A stretch of 64,000 bases of DNA, from positions 1-64,000 of the forward strand of contig CAZIKB010000009.1 of the NCBI GenBank assembly GCA_964539665.1, in the 5' to 3' direction. Numbering within the stretch: the first letter of the stretch is position 1; each line of letters starts with the position of its first letter. Below are positions 54,776 through 64,000 of the stretch, piece after piece. This DNA comes from CAZIKB01 sp964539665 (GTDB lineage Bacteria; Zhuqueibacterota; Zhuqueibacteria; Oceanimicrobiales; Oceanimicrobiaceae). Made by a program: the position numbers and the translations under genes. Below the pieces are notes generated by a model. It worked only from the letters and a program-made list of their open reading frames with translations. It was not told where the DNA came from and made no database searches.

Positions 54776-55912
54776 ATGTCCGGAATGTTATTTACTTCAG
54801 AATCTGTAACAGAAGGGCATCCAGATAAAGTTGCGGATCAAATATCTGATGCTGTGCTTGATGCGATTTTTGAAGATGACCCGCAAGGAAGGGTGGCATG
54901 TGAAACCTATGTAACTACAGGTCTCGTGATGGTTGGCGGTGAAATTACTACAAATACTTACGTTGATATTCCAAGTATTGTTCGAGGAACGGTTAAGGAA
55001 ATTGGTTATACAGATGCAAGCTATGGATTTGACTATTTAACCTGTGCAGTAGTAAACACCATTCAACAGCAATCAGTAGATATTGCTTTAGGCGTTGACA
55101 GAGACGGTGCAGGAGATCAGGGGATGATGTTTGGCTATGCAAATAATGAAACCAAAGAACTCATGCCTTTGCCTATAATGCTGGCCCACAAACTTACCAT
55201 GCAGTTGGCTGATGTACGGAAAAAAGGAATACTCCCCTTTGTTCGGCCAGACGGAAAATCTCAGGTGAGTGTGCGGTATGTGGACGGCAAACCAGTGAAA
55301 GTAGAAACGGTAGTAATATCAACTCAGCATGAACCAGACGTTAATCAGGAAACCATAAGGGAGCAGATCATTCAAAAAGTAATCAAACCTGTTATTCCAA
55401 CTGATTACTATAATACCAATGAAATTATTTATCACGTGAATCCAACCGGCCGGTTTGTTGTGGGCGGACCGCATGGTGATACTGGCTTGACCGGACGCAA
55501 AATTATTGTGGATACATACGGTGGTTATGGGCGGCATGGCGGAGGCGCTTTTTCAGGGAAGGACCCAACGAAAGTTGACCGATCTGCTTCATACGCTGCC
55601 AGGTATATTGCTAAAAATATAGTAGCAGCAGAATTAGCCGATAAATGCGAGATTCAATTGGCCTATGCAATCGGTGTTGCTCAACCAGTGTCCGTCAACG
55701 TAGAAACTTTCGACACCGGTAAAATGCCAGATGATGAGATTGCAAAGCTGGTAGTTAAAAATTTTGTTCTCACTCCAAAAGGTATCATCGAAATGCTGGA
55801 TTTACGCCGGCCAATTTATAAACGAACAGCCGCTTACGGACACTTCGGCAGAGAGGAAGACAGCTTCACCTGGGAGAAAACCGATAAAGTGCGGGATTTG
55901 GCAAGAGGATAA
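54776..55912 (+). CDS. metK: S-adenosylmethionine synthetase
   Basis: A 378-residue enzyme making SAM from methionine and ATP. FTSESVTEGHPDKVADQISDAVLDA opens the chain, GAGDQGMMFGYA is the ATP-binding signature and GGGAFSGKDPTKVDRSA the P-loop-like motif. Ribosome site GGAAAGGAG precedes the ATG. It pairs with ahcY in the methyl cycle; the two radical SAM enzymes of this window also consume SAM. Confidence 0.96.
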   Translation: MSGMLFTSESVTEGHPDKVADQISDAVLDAIFEDDPQGRVACETYVTTGLVMVGGEITTNTYVDIPSIVRGTVKEIGYTDASYGFDYLTCAVVNTIQQQSVDIALGVDRDGAGDQGMMFGYANNETKELMPLPIMLAHKLTMQLADVRKKGILPFVRPDGKSQVSVRYVDGKPVKVETVVISTQHEPDVNQETIREQIIQKVIKPVIPTDYYNTNEIIYHVNPTGRFVVGGPHGDTGLTGRKIIVDTYGGYGRHGGGAFSGKDPTKVDRSASYAARYIAKNIVAAELADKCEIQLAYAIGVAQPVSVNVETFDTGKMPDDEIAKLVVKNFVLTPKGIIEMLDLRRPIYKRTAAYGHFGREEDSFTWEKTDKVRDLARG

Positions 55913-55947
55913 TAAATTAAAAATTAAATTTAATTAGTGGAGGTCAT

Positions 55948-57207
55948 GTGAATTACGACATCAAGGATTTGAATTTAGCTACGGAAGGCAAAAAAAGAAT
56001 TGAATGGGCTGAAAACGATATGCCTGTTCTCAGGCAAGTACGAGAAAGATTTTCTCAGGAACAACCATTACGTGGACACAAAATGTCTGCATGTCTGCAT
56101 ATTACCGCCGAAACAGCAAATTTAGGACGTACATTACAGGCTGGAGGTGCCGATTTAGTCCTTTGCGCATCAAATCCTCTTTCTACTCAGGATGACGTCA
56201 CGGCGTCCTTAGTGAAAGATTATAATATTCCGGTGTTTGCTGTAAATGGTGAAGATAATGAAACTTACTATAAGCATATCGCCGCAGCGATTGAACATAG
56301 ACCAGTGGTAACCATGGATGACGGAGCTGACCTGGTTTCTGCCATCCTCGCCGATTACCCTGAAATCGGGAAAAACATTTTGGGAAGTATGGAAGAAACG
56401 ACCACAGGTGTGATTCGCTTAAAAGCGATGGAACGCGACGGAGCTTTAAAATTTCCTGTTATTGCAGTTAATGATGCCGTCACAAAGAATTTATTTGATA
56501 ATCGTTATGGTACCGGACAGTCTACAATAGATGGTATCATTCGGGCTACGGATGTTCTTTTGGCAGGCAAAAACGTGGTGATTGCCGGTTATGGCTGGTG
56601 CGGGAAAGGCGTCTCCATGCGAGCCAGGGGAATGGGCGGAAATGTCATTGTAACCGAAGTAGAACCTGTGCGCGCTTTAGAGGCGGTTATGGATGGTTTC
56701 AGAGTCATGTCTATGCATGATGCTGCAAAAATTGGAGATTTGTTTATCACACTAACGGGTAATATTCATGTGCTTCGCAAAGAGCATTTCCAGCTAATGA
56801 AAGACGGAGCATTAGTTGCTAATTCTGGTCATTTTAACGTTGAAATTGATATTGATGCGTTAGCTGGATTAGCAAAAGAAATACGAAAAAACATTAGAAA
56901 TTTTGTGGATCAATATGTTATGCATGATGGGCGCCGCATTAATTTGTTAGGCGAGGGTCGCCTGATAAATTTAGCTGCTGCAGAAGGCCATCCGGCTTCC
57001 GTCATGGATATGAGTTTTGCAACGCAAGCTTTGGCAACAGAATATGTCATTAAAAATGAAGGTAAATTAACAGCGCAAGTATACACAGTTCCTACCGAAG
57101 TTGAGGACTGGGTTGCCGCGCTGAAATTGAAATCAATGGGTATTACCATTGATGAACTGACCGCTGAACAAAAACACTATTTAGATTCCTGGGAAATGGG
57201 TACCTGA
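55948..57207 (+). CDS. ahcY: Adenosylhomocysteinase
   Basis: A 419-residue enzyme that hydrolyses S-adenosylhomocysteine to adenosine and homocysteine with bound NAD. The start is GTG 55948, after GGAGG. GAGDADL-type substrate segments (GADLVLCASNPLSTQDD) and the NAD motif GYGWCGKGVSMRARGMGG are clear. The C-terminal KHY-containing segment (EQKHYLDSWEMGT) ends in Gly-Thr rather than the YRY of many homologues, as in several archaeal and deep-branching forms. Immediately downstream of metK. Confidence 0.95.
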   Translation: MNYDIKDLNLATEGKKRIEWAENDMPVLRQVRERFSQEQPLRGHKMSACLHITAETANLGRTLQAGGADLVLCASNPLSTQDDVTASLVKDYNIPVFAVNGEDNETYYKHIAAAIEHRPVVTMDDGADLVSAILADYPEIGKNILGSMEETTTGVIRLKAMERDGALKFPVIAVNDAVTKNLFDNRYGTGQSTIDGIIRATDVLLAGKNVVIAGYGWCGKGVSMRARGMGGNVIVTEVEPVRALEAVMDGFRVMSMHDAAKIGDLFITLTGNIHVLRKEHFQLMKDGALVANSGHFNVEIDIDALAGLAKEIRKNIRNFVDQYVMHDGRRINLLGEGRLINLAAAEGHPASVMDMSFATQALATEYVIKNEGKLTAQVYTVPTEVEDWVAALKLKSMGITIDELTAEQKHYLDSWEMGT

Positions 57208-57240
57208 TATTTATTTCCAACCTATACTGATGTCCGGAAC

Positions 57241-57268
57241 AGCCTCATGTTATTTATAATATGAGGCT
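57241..57268 (+). terminator. Terminator-like hairpin
   Basis: AGCCTCAT and ATGAGGCT form an 8-bp stem around a 12-base AT-rich loop, 33 bp after ahcY. The tail is TCAAAATTCTTC, weak in T. It probably ends the metK-ahcY transcript. Confidence 0.5.
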
Positions 57269-57773
57269 TCAAAATTCTTCTGTCGCAATCTGCTCTACTA
57301 ATCATCCTGAATTGTGTAATCCCAGAGCGTTACAAAATTTAAAATTGTATTCAATGTGTGAACTTTTATTCTATCGTTCCGAAGAAGCTTGTTTATTGAG
57401 AGAGAATATCCGAGTTTAATTGTCGAAAATAGATATCGCCTTAATAAATGATGGGACTCAGCTTTACTATACTTTGAAAGTTTAGTGAAGCTCCATATAT
57501 CCTCAAATTTTGATTGTGTACGAAAATAGTGTTTGATAGTTGATTCTGGATGCAAGAAAGTTCTTACAAGCTAAATTGTCCAAATGGCCATGATTTGAAG
57601 CTTTATGCCTAAAGAATACACTTAGTTTACCGAATTAAATAAGATAAGAAACCGGTATGACAAAAGTGCATAAAAACATCGCCCGATAAATTTTAATCCT
57701 ACTATTGAGCTTAATGAGTTCTGCACCCGTGTCATGAATTATAATCAATTTTAACTTTATGATGAGGTTAAAT
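57269..57773. other. Intergenic region
   Basis: About 500 bp, AT-rich. An 85-codon frame on the minus strand (57298-57555) has no recognisable domain and no clear ribosome site, so I do not call it a gene. No repeat or hairpin of note. Confidence 0.4.
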
Positions 57774-59849
57774 ATGTTCAGAAAGTTTTCTTTTTTACAC
57801 AATTTGTGGATGAATAAAATCACAGGTTTTAAGATTAAGCGTTTAATTTATATTTTAGGCGCATCATTATTGATTTTCAATCTTGTCCACTGTTCTTTTG
57901 ATAAGCCCAGCGCTCCTTCGTGGGAGGTGGAAGTTGCGATTCCTTTAATCAGCAGAGTTTATACTATGAAAGAAATAGCAGACGATGAATCTTCCATTGG
58001 ATTGGACACCACGGGTACCTTATATTTTGAGCAGACATCCGAATTAGATGAATATTATGTCGGAGACCAGTTAACCATTCATGATAAACAAAAATTTTTC
58101 ACCCTTGACCTTGGCTCCTTTAACGTCAATGCACCCGGATCTGAAGCTACAAATGTTGAGCTCAGGGAAATATATCCGGAGGCGGATAATTTACACGGTC
58201 AGGAAATAAGTGTTTTGCCATTCAGTTTTGCCACCAGCAAGAAGACTTTGGATGCCTATGATGGATTTGAATATGTGGTAATTGACACCGGCCATGTTTC
58301 AGTCCGAGTACAAAATGATCTGATTATAGCGTTAGGACCACCCATTAGCATCGAAATATGGGACGCTGGTTCAGATACTTTAATCATTTCATCCAGGGAA
58401 TCGGTTCAGATAGGACCAGGAGAAACCAAAACATTTCAAATTCCATTGGCCGGTAAAAAGCTATCAAACTGGCTTTCGGTTCTACTGAACGCTGATACGC
58501 CTGGTAGTAATGGAGGTGTAATTATAAATGCGAACAGCAGATTTATAGTTGATGTAGAAATCAGTGATCTCAAAGTACATGAAGCATTGGCGGAGATTCC
58601 TCGTCAGGTGGTTTCTAATGAAGATGAAATAACGATTACTGATTCACTTATTATAACGGAAGCTACAATTGAAAAAGGCCTCGTTGAGATGGATTTAGGA
58701 GGGACGTTTCCTCTGGATGCCTGGATCCATTATAGACTGCCAGATTTTATCTCCCAAACCGGGCAGGAGCTGGTTGATTCCTTATACATCAATCGAAATT
58801 CAACCGACAAAAAATACATTAATTTAGACAACTATACTTTACAACCACAATTGGCTGATTTTGGTCAACAAAAAATCCAATTCCAGTGGACAGCAGAAAC
58901 TATTGATTCAGGCACAGAAATGATTTTGGTCAGGGCCAACGATTTAGTAAATGCTGAAATTAATTTGTCGAAAATAAATTTTTCTTCGTATTCAGGTAAA
59001 ATTGGCAGTGAGAAAATTGATATTACTCAGGAAGAAATTGAGTTTGATATTCCTGCTGACCTGGATAGTATATTTTTTGAAACCGCGCAGATGAAATTGA
59101 CCATAAACAATAGTATTAATTTTCCAGCGGTAATAAATTTTGAAATTGAGGGACAGAACGAGTCTGGTGCAATTTCAAAGATGAGTGTTAATGAAACCAT
59201 TCAGCCTTCTGAGCAGCCTGGTGTTGCCACTCCAACAGTCATTGTTTTAAACCAAAACAACAGTAATATCAAGGAGTTTATCAGTATTCTTCCTTCATTA
59301 ATACATATCGATGGTCAGGTAACAATTGGAGATATAAATATGATTGGTACGGTTACCTCTGATGATTTTGTGAATGGAGAAGTAAAGATAACCGCACCGT
59401 TTTCCCTGAAATTACCGTCACAGACTATTGAATCTGATGTAAATGATTTGGACATTGATGATGATGTGAAAGATGATATTATCGATAACTTATCTTCCGG
59501 ATCTTTTTATGCCGAAATTTCAAATCATTTGCCAGTTGGAGCAGCCGTAGAAATTATGTTCGCACAATCCGAAGCAGAAGTATTTGACCAGTCGATTTTA
59601 GAAATAGGACCACTCAGAACTGAGGCTGCCCTGGTTAATAGTTCAGGATACGTAGAAAATGCCAGGGATGGTGAAATCACGTTTGACCTGACTGAAGACC
59701 AAATGCGCACCTTTCTGAAATCGCCTCTTTATATAGGCTTACGGGTCGCGGTGGATGGTACAAATGGTCAATATGTAAAGGTACGCGGTTCTGATTACAT
59801 ACAAATTAAATCTTTCAGTAAAATTAAAGTAAAAATTAATCAAGATTAA
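57774..59849 (+). CDS. Large exported lipoprotein of unknown function
   Basis: About 691 residues from ATG 57774 (GATGAGG upstream); ATG 57810 is an alternative start that gives a more usual lipoprotein signal peptide. A hydrophobic segment ends in LVHC, a probable lipobox, followed by SFDKPSAPSWEVEVAIPLISRVYT, an opening I associate with cell-surface beta-sandwich lipoproteins of this bacterial group. The remainder is rich in Asp, Ser and beta-strand-like sequence without cysteine motifs. I recognise no catalytic residues. It is 15 bp upstream of an outer-membrane barrel gene, so the two may form one surface system. Confidence 0.72.
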   Translation: MFRKFSFLHNLWMNKITGFKIKRLIYILGASLLIFNLVHCSFDKPSAPSWEVEVAIPLISRVYTMKEIADDESSIGLDTTGTLYFEQTSELDEYYVGDQLTIHDKQKFFTLDLGSFNVNAPGSEATNVELREIYPEADNLHGQEISVLPFSFATSKKTLDAYDGFEYVVIDTGHVSVRVQNDLIIALGPPISIEIWDAGSDTLIISSRESVQIGPGETKTFQIPLAGKKLSNWLSVLLNADTPGSNGGVIINANSRFIVDVEISDLKVHEALAEIPRQVVSNEDEITITDSLIITEATIEKGLVEMDLGGTFPLDAWIHYRLPDFISQTGQELVDSLYINRNSTDKKYINLDNYTLQPQLADFGQQKIQFQWTAETIDSGTEMILVRANDLVNAEINLSKINFSSYSGKIGSEKIDITQEEIEFDIPADLDSIFFETAQMKLTINNSINFPAVINFEIEGQNESGAISKMSVNETIQPSEQPGVATPTVIVLNQNNSNIKEFISILPSLIHIDGQVTIGDINMIGTVTSDDFVNGEVKITAPFSLKLPSQTIESDVNDLDIDDDVKDDIIDNLSSGSFYAEISNHLPVGAAVEIMFAQSEAEVFDQSILEIGPLRTEAALVNSSGYVENARDGEITFDLTEDQMRTFLKSPLYIGLRVAVDGTNGQYVKVRGSDYIQIKSFSKIKVKINQD

Positions 59850-59864
59850 AGTGGAATAAATACT

Positions 59865-61136
59865 ATGATTACAAAAAAAATAAAATTAATTTGGATAATT
59901 ATAATTTGTGTTGGTTTATGTCTGTGTTTTAACGCTTTAGCGTTCGCACAGTCCGGAATGTCAAATGCGCGCAGCGTTGCCATGGGAGGCGCTTATTCCG
60001 CTTTAGCGCGCGGAGTAGAGTCACCAGCATGGAATCCGGCAAATCTGGCTCTCTCTGCAAAGAAAAAATATCACTTAAACCTGTTTTCGGTAGGATTAGG
60101 AATTAATAACAACAGCTTTAGTAAAAAGCAATATGACTTGTATAACGGCAAATTTCTCACTGAAAAAGATAAACTGGATATATTAACCAGTATTCCTGAT
60201 GAAGGAATAAATGGGAATCTTGATACTGAGGTTCAGGCTCTGGGATTTGCTATTGGGAATTTTGCTTTTTCAGCATCTGGATTAGGAGCATCTGATTTTA
60301 CTTTTTCTAAGGATGTTGCAGAGCTGGCGCTGAATGGTAATGAAATAGATCGGGTTTATAATATTGGGAATACTCGCGGTGAAGGCTGGGGAATTTCAAG
60401 CTATGGAGTATCAGTCGGTTTTCCACTATCTGTTTCTTTTTTTCAGGAATTTGCGGTTGGCGTTTCTATAAAATATCTGAAGGGGCACGTTTTTGGAAAA
60501 GTGGTTGAAGCTGAAAGCTCGATGCTAACAAATATAAACGGCGTTCACGGGTCCGGGAAATTAGTGCTCGATCACTCTCTTGGCGGCAATGGATTTTCCC
60601 TGGATATCGGTTCGGCTGCTCTTGTAAATCAAAATTGGGCTATCAGTTTTGGAATTTCCAACCTTGTGAACAAAATAAGCTGGAATAATGATAACGAACG
60701 ATTTACTTACACCTTTACTGCTGACTCCATATCAGTCGAAAAAATAGAAGATACGGATATTGATTCAGTTTACATTGATTCGGATGAAACAGAAGATATT
60801 GATTCTTTTAGCTCAACCCTGCCTTCTCAAATGAGAATAGGCGTCGCCCGTATGACTGAGAGGCTGACTTTAACGTTTGATTATGTTCAGGGATTTAAAA
60901 AATCTGCGGGTGTTACGTCAACACCGAGACTTGCATTTGGTTCGGAATTTCGGTTCATCAATTTTTTGCCCCTGCGCGCAGGTATGGCTTTTGGCGGGAA
61001 AAGTGGTTTTTCTACCTCAGCAGGTTTTGCCTTCGATTTTTCATTTTTTAGTTGGGATTTCGCAATCTCAAACAAAGGCGGCGTGTTTTCCGGAAAAGGA
61101 CTGGCCTTAGCATTTGGGTGGATGTTCCGATTCTAA
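59865..61136 (+). CDS. Outer-membrane beta-barrel protein, PorV/DUF5723-like
   Basis: A 423-residue protein with a signal peptide (about 1-29). GMSNARSVAMGGAYSALARGVESPAWNPANLAL is characteristic of FadL/PorV/DUF5723-type barrels of the FCB group. Alternating strands fill the rest, and the protein ends with aromatic FGWMFRF, a barrel-closing signature. It may carry or assist the lipoprotein encoded directly upstream. A bidirectional terminator follows. Confidence 0.8.
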   Translation: MITKKIKLIWIIIICVGLCLCFNALAFAQSGMSNARSVAMGGAYSALARGVESPAWNPANLALSAKKKYHLNLFSVGLGINNNSFSKKQYDLYNGKFLTEKDKLDILTSIPDEGINGNLDTEVQALGFAIGNFAFSASGLGASDFTFSKDVAELALNGNEIDRVYNIGNTRGEGWGISSYGVSVGFPLSVSFFQEFAVGVSIKYLKGHVFGKVVEAESSMLTNINGVHGSGKLVLDHSLGGNGFSLDIGSAALVNQNWAISFGISNLVNKISWNNDNERFTYTFTADSISVEKIEDTDIDSVYIDSDETEDIDSFSSTLPSQMRIGVARMTERLTLTFDYVQGFKKSAGVTSTPRLAFGSEFRFINFLPLRAGMAFGGKSGFSTSAGFAFDFSFFSWDFAISNKGGVFSGKGLALAFGWMFRF

Positions 61137-61175
61137 CTCAGATTTGGAAGTCAGGATTTTCTTGAACTCATTTTG

Positions 61176-61199
61176 AATGCCGGCCCTTTGGCCGGCATT
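61176..61199. terminator. Bidirectional terminator
   Basis: A perfect 10-bp stem AATGCCGGCC/GGCCGGCATT with a 4-base loop, between the converging barrel gene and lptG. T-rich sequence (TTCTGTTT) follows on the plus strand, and A/T-rich sequence on the minus side. Confidence 0.85.
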
Positions 61200-61210
61200 T
61201 CTGTTTGAAA

Positions 61211-62287
61211 TCACTTTTTTGTTGAGAATAAAAGTGCTATTCCAGAAGTGAAAAATATCCCGTTTGTGAACCAGGCCGCAATAATGGGAGTGAGGTTGCC
61301 GCTTTGTCCAATTGTTTGAATTAATCTGTTTGAACCATAATAAATAAAGCAAATGAATAAGCTTATTATGAATCCAAAAAGAGCACCACCGCGTTTTTTT
61401 TGGGAGGCTAATGGCGCGCCAAATAACACCATTATAAAATTTGCAAATGGAATAGAAATTTTGAAGTGAAGATCAACTAGCCATCTATCTGGATCGCCGC
61501 CATTTCTAATCACCTCGGTAGTAAAGATTTTCAACTCATTGAATGACATATCTGCCGGCTCTATTTTGGATTGAATTAGTTTTTCTGGTTTAATATCTAT
61601 ATTGTAGTCGTAGAGAGAATCAAATGCAATCGCCTCCTCTGTATTGTTTGCAAAAATACGTCTGTATCCGTTCAAAAGAACCCAGGTACTGTCCTGCCAT
61701 TTCATTGTTGGCGCATCTATTCTTTCGACAATTTGATTGCCAGAGTATTTTTGTATCGTAACTGTGCGGGCGGTTTTGGAGTGATTATCATATTGGTTGA
61801 TAAACAATCTGCGATTCAATTTATCCCGCCAAAAAATATTAGCTGCCCTGGTCGGATTGTTAATGTACCTGGATTTTAGGTATTCATTTTCGATTTGAGT
61901 TTTTTCCTGATTTGCTTTTGGTGCAATTATTTCCCCGAGCCCTAAAGCAAATAGGCTTACAAATAAACTTAAAACTAATAAAGGCAGCAAAATTCGGTAC
62001 AAAGATGTACCCACAGATTTGATAGCTGTTAATTCGTTAAATTTTGCCATGTGACCGATACTGAACAAACTGGCCAGCAGCATAGCAATGGGCAGCGCCA
62101 GAAGTATGATGTATGGTATGTAAAGAACATAATATTTAAAAATGATACTCGCCTGAACATCTTTGTCGATAAACTTACCAAGATTTCCTATTAGATCCAC
62201 AAAAATCACGATTAAAATGAAGGAGAACAGGGCATAGAATAAGGTTACACAAAAACGACGCAATATGTACCAATCTAATATTCGCAT
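61211..62287 (-). CDS. lptG: LPS export permease LptG
   Basis: About 358 residues from ATG 62287 (MRILDWYILRRF, the usual opening); a TTG at 62329 would add 14 residues. Six membrane helices frame a periplasmic beta-jellyroll domain of about 180 residues. Family phrases are FNELTAIKSVGTSLYRIL, PKANQEKTQIENEYLK, and PFANFIMVLFGAPLASQKKRGG near the end. With LptF and LptB it extracts lipopolysaccharide or a similar glycolipid from the inner membrane. Which of the two paralogues is F or G is assigned by similarity only. Confidence 0.85.
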   Translation of the reverse strand: MRILDWYILRRFCVTLFYALFSFILIVIFVDLIGNLGKFIDKDVQASIIFKYYVLYIPYIILLALPIAMLLASLFSIGHMAKFNELTAIKSVGTSLYRILLPLLVLSLFVSLFALGLGEIIAPKANQEKTQIENEYLKSRYINNPTRAANIFWRDKLNRRLFINQYDNHSKTARTVTIQKYSGNQIVERIDAPTMKWQDSTWVLLNGYRRIFANNTEEAIAFDSLYDYNIDIKPEKLIQSKIEPADMSFNELKIFTTEVIRNGGDPDRWLVDLHFKISIPFANFIMVLFGAPLASQKKRGGALFGFIISLFICFIYYGSNRLIQTIGQSGNLTPIIAAWFTNGIFFTSGIALLFSTKK

Positions 62288-62380
62288 GAGGATGTTAAAA
62301 ATTATTATTAAACAAATCAGGCGCTTCAACTTTTAGTCATTTCTGCGCACTTATGTAAATTCGAGATACTTTAGTATTAA

Positions 62381-63718
62381 TCAGGACTGCGCTCTTTTAA
62401 ACCTTATTTTTTTTGTAAATGCCAGCCAGCCAATGGAAGTCTTTTCTTTCACCGTCCGAAATACTAAATAGATGCCAAAACTCCCAACAACGATATTGGG
62501 ACTCCACATAGCTAAAAATGGAGAGATTTTTTGCCTGTCAGCTAAAATTTCTCCACCGATCAGGAATGCCCAGTAGAGCAAAAAGAAGCCTATACTCAAT
62601 CCTGCTGCAACAGCCCAGCCGCTCTGACGAATTAGAATGCCTATTGGGGCGCCTACTAATATAAAAATTATACAAGCAACAGGAATAGAATATTTTTTAT
62701 GCCATTCTACTAAAAAGATATTATTGGATCTTTTATAGCTTTTAATCATATCTAAATCTACTTTAATTTGTTGTCTTAGCTGCTTGTGTTGCATAAGAAT
62801 AGGTCTAATGGTTTTGGGTGATGTGTTGTTCGGTGACATGTAGGTTGCGAATTGCTTTTGAATTCTATCATTAATCGTTTGAAACCTTTCAGCGATTTTT
62901 TTATCATTAGAATGAACATTACCAAGCAATGCAGCCGCACTTTTTTCTCTGTCTCCACGATACTCTGATTGGCTTCTTTTTAAAATTATTTCTGACATGG
63001 GTATCTTTATCATTTGTTTTGTAAATTCTAATTTGCTGAAAGTCTCAGGTTCATTAATATCAACCTCATGCACTTCTCCGTTAAAAAGCAAGATTTCCAG
63101 CATTCCTGTATTCTGGCGGAAACTGAGCTCACCAGTATCTGCATTAATTGTTTTAATTATATATGACTCATTTTGATCATAAATAACTATATTTTCGACA
63201 AAAGAAATGGTATCTTTGTCGGTAACCTTTTCAACCAGAATGTTATAATTTGGAATGTCTGTATAGATTACACCTGATTCGAGGTTTATCATGGGTTTTT
63301 TCCGGGCGATATCCATGGCTAAAAGCCGGGCCTGGTGGTTGAAATCTGGTAGTACGTGGTTGTTAAACCAAATTAAGGTGCCTGATATTATTGCTGATAT
63401 AAGTACAATCATCGGAAATATTTGTAAAAAACTTATGCCGCTTGCTTTAATAGCTGTAATTTCATTATCTGCTGAAAGACGACCAAAAGCCATAATAGTT
63501 GCTGAAAGTACAGCCATTGGCACAGACAAAGCAATCATCCAGGCGAGGTTTAAAAACAAAAATTCAAGAATGACCGGTAATGCTATCCCCTTGTTCAGGA
63601 ATTTGCCTAATTCTCTGTAGACAATATTTAAAATAAAGAGTAAATTGATTGTAATGATGGCCAAAAAAAATGGCCCAATATGTTCCCGGATAAAATATCT
63701 TGGTAATATTTTTAACAT
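62381..63718 (-). CDS. lptF: LPS export permease LptF
   Basis: About 445 residues from ATG 63718 (MLKILPRYFIREHIGPF). The upstream frame to 63793 lacks a typical family start. It has the same layout as LptG: helices, a long periplasmic domain (about 140-340, with an extra coiled insert near 250-320), then helices. DNEITAIKASGISFLQIF and FILVGAPIGILIRQSG are family signatures. It precedes lptG by 93 bp on the same strand, so the two are likely co-transcribed. Confidence 0.85.
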   Translation of the reverse strand: MLKILPRYFIREHIGPFFLAIITINLLFILNIVYRELGKFLNKGIALPVILEFLFLNLAWMIALSVPMAVLSATIMAFGRLSADNEITAIKASGISFLQIFPMIVLISAIISGTLIWFNNHVLPDFNHQARLLAMDIARKKPMINLESGVIYTDIPNYNILVEKVTDKDTISFVENIVIYDQNESYIIKTINADTGELSFRQNTGMLEILLFNGEVHEVDINEPETFSKLEFTKQMIKIPMSEIILKRSQSEYRGDREKSAAALLGNVHSNDKKIAERFQTINDRIQKQFATYMSPNNTSPKTIRPILMQHKQLRQQIKVDLDMIKSYKRSNNIFLVEWHKKYSIPVACIIFILVGAPIGILIRQSGWAVAAGLSIGFFLLYWAFLIGGEILADRQKISPFLAMWSPNIVVGSFGIYLVFRTVKEKTSIGWLAFTKKIRFKRAQS

Positions 63719-64000
63719 TATCTGTAATTCAGGCGATAATTGTTTTAGTAAATAAGTATAACTGAATATATTCAACATCAATAATAAGATCAAGAATAAA
63801 TTCGTGCATTTTATAAGAAACTTTATTAATTGGTGATAGTTTAATATTTTATTCTTTTCTAGTGACGCGAAAACATATACTTTTTACTTGCAATTTTTGT
63901 ATTAATTAATTAATTTATGGCTGTTCAGCGGGGTATTTGAATCTAAGGCAAGAATTACTTCAGCAGATTTGCTTCAGATAATTAAAAGAGCCCTACAGCA
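63719..64000. other. Region upstream of lptF
   Basis: About 280 bp to the window edge, AT-rich, with no gene recognised. It should contain the promoter for lptF-lptG. Confidence 0.35.

Noticed and set aside
57298..57555. 85-codon minus-strand open frame
   Set aside because: No domain, ribosome site or codon pattern that supports a gene; sits in an AT-rich gap.
1..64000. CRISPR arrays, rRNA operons, prophage or conjugative modules
   Set aside because: No regularly spaced repeats, rRNA-like sequence, integrase, phage structural or transfer genes were seen.

Overview
The window is AT-rich, gene-dense chromosomal DNA from a Gram-negative bacterium with an outer membrane. It carries LptF and LptG homologues, a TolC-like channel, MlaC-like periplasmic proteins, an outer-membrane barrel and lipoproteins. 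A secreted lamin-tail protein ends in a FlgD-like domain (SPNPFSPDGD motif) and several envelope genes resemble those of the Fibrobacteres-Chlorobi-Bacteroidetes superphylum, so I infer a lineage such as Calditrichota/KSB1. No rRNA, tRNA or CRISPR was seen. Several intergenic regions hold sigma70-type promoters (TTGACA-like, 17 bp, TATATT-like).

Layout. 0-3.8 kb, minus strand: DUF488 protein, D-2-hydroxyacid dehydrogenase, proline dehydrogenase, a small SelW-like selenoprotein whose reading frame crosses an in-frame UGA, and a class A beta-lactamase-like lipoprotein. 4.2-10.8 kb: a large kinase-like membrane protein, a lipid kinase plus PlsC-type acyltransferase pair, and an overlapping pair of an Mre11/SbcD-like phosphoesterase and a short UvrC-like GIY-YIG nuclease. 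11.2-24.4 kb: primary-type sigma factor, M23 peptidase, secreted lamin-tail protein, then a housekeeping run (yggT, divIVA, punA, ileS, dksA-like, lspA, rluD) and two beta-repeat envelope proteins. 24.4-28.2 kb: terminators, a nested miniature element, a polysaccharide deacetylase and an aldehyde dehydrogenase.

28.4-46.5 kb is the most distinctive part. It contains a nucleotidyltransferase/CDP-alcohol phosphatidyltransferase fusion, two paralogous radical SAM enzymes, two glycosyltransferases, a flippase, an MMPL/RND transporter, phosphonopyruvate decarboxylase, a cytidylyltransferase/2-aminoethylphosphonate transaminase fusion, an MlaC-DUF3047 fusion, a TolC-like protein and a second MlaC. 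Together these suggest synthesis and export of a phosphonate-bearing or otherwise unusual lipid or glycolipid, although PEP mutase, the entry enzyme, is not in the window. A decayed second MMPL gene lies in the middle.

46.6-64 kb: rnhB, yraN, a short-chain dehydrogenase, a polyprenyl synthase, a mannose-type PTS set (IIC, IID, HPr, EI without IIA/IIB) split by a 151-bp miniature element with a 9-bp target duplication, a sugar-phosphate isomerase, metK-ahcY, a lipoprotein with an outer-membrane barrel protein, and convergent lptG and lptF.

The strongest new observations are the UGA-containing selW-like gene with a well-placed bacterial SECIS hairpin, translationally overlapped with the beta-lactamase-like gene; the candidate phosphonolipid locus; and the miniature element family, one copy of which is interrupted by a different element and another of which rewrote the end of the PTS IID gene.
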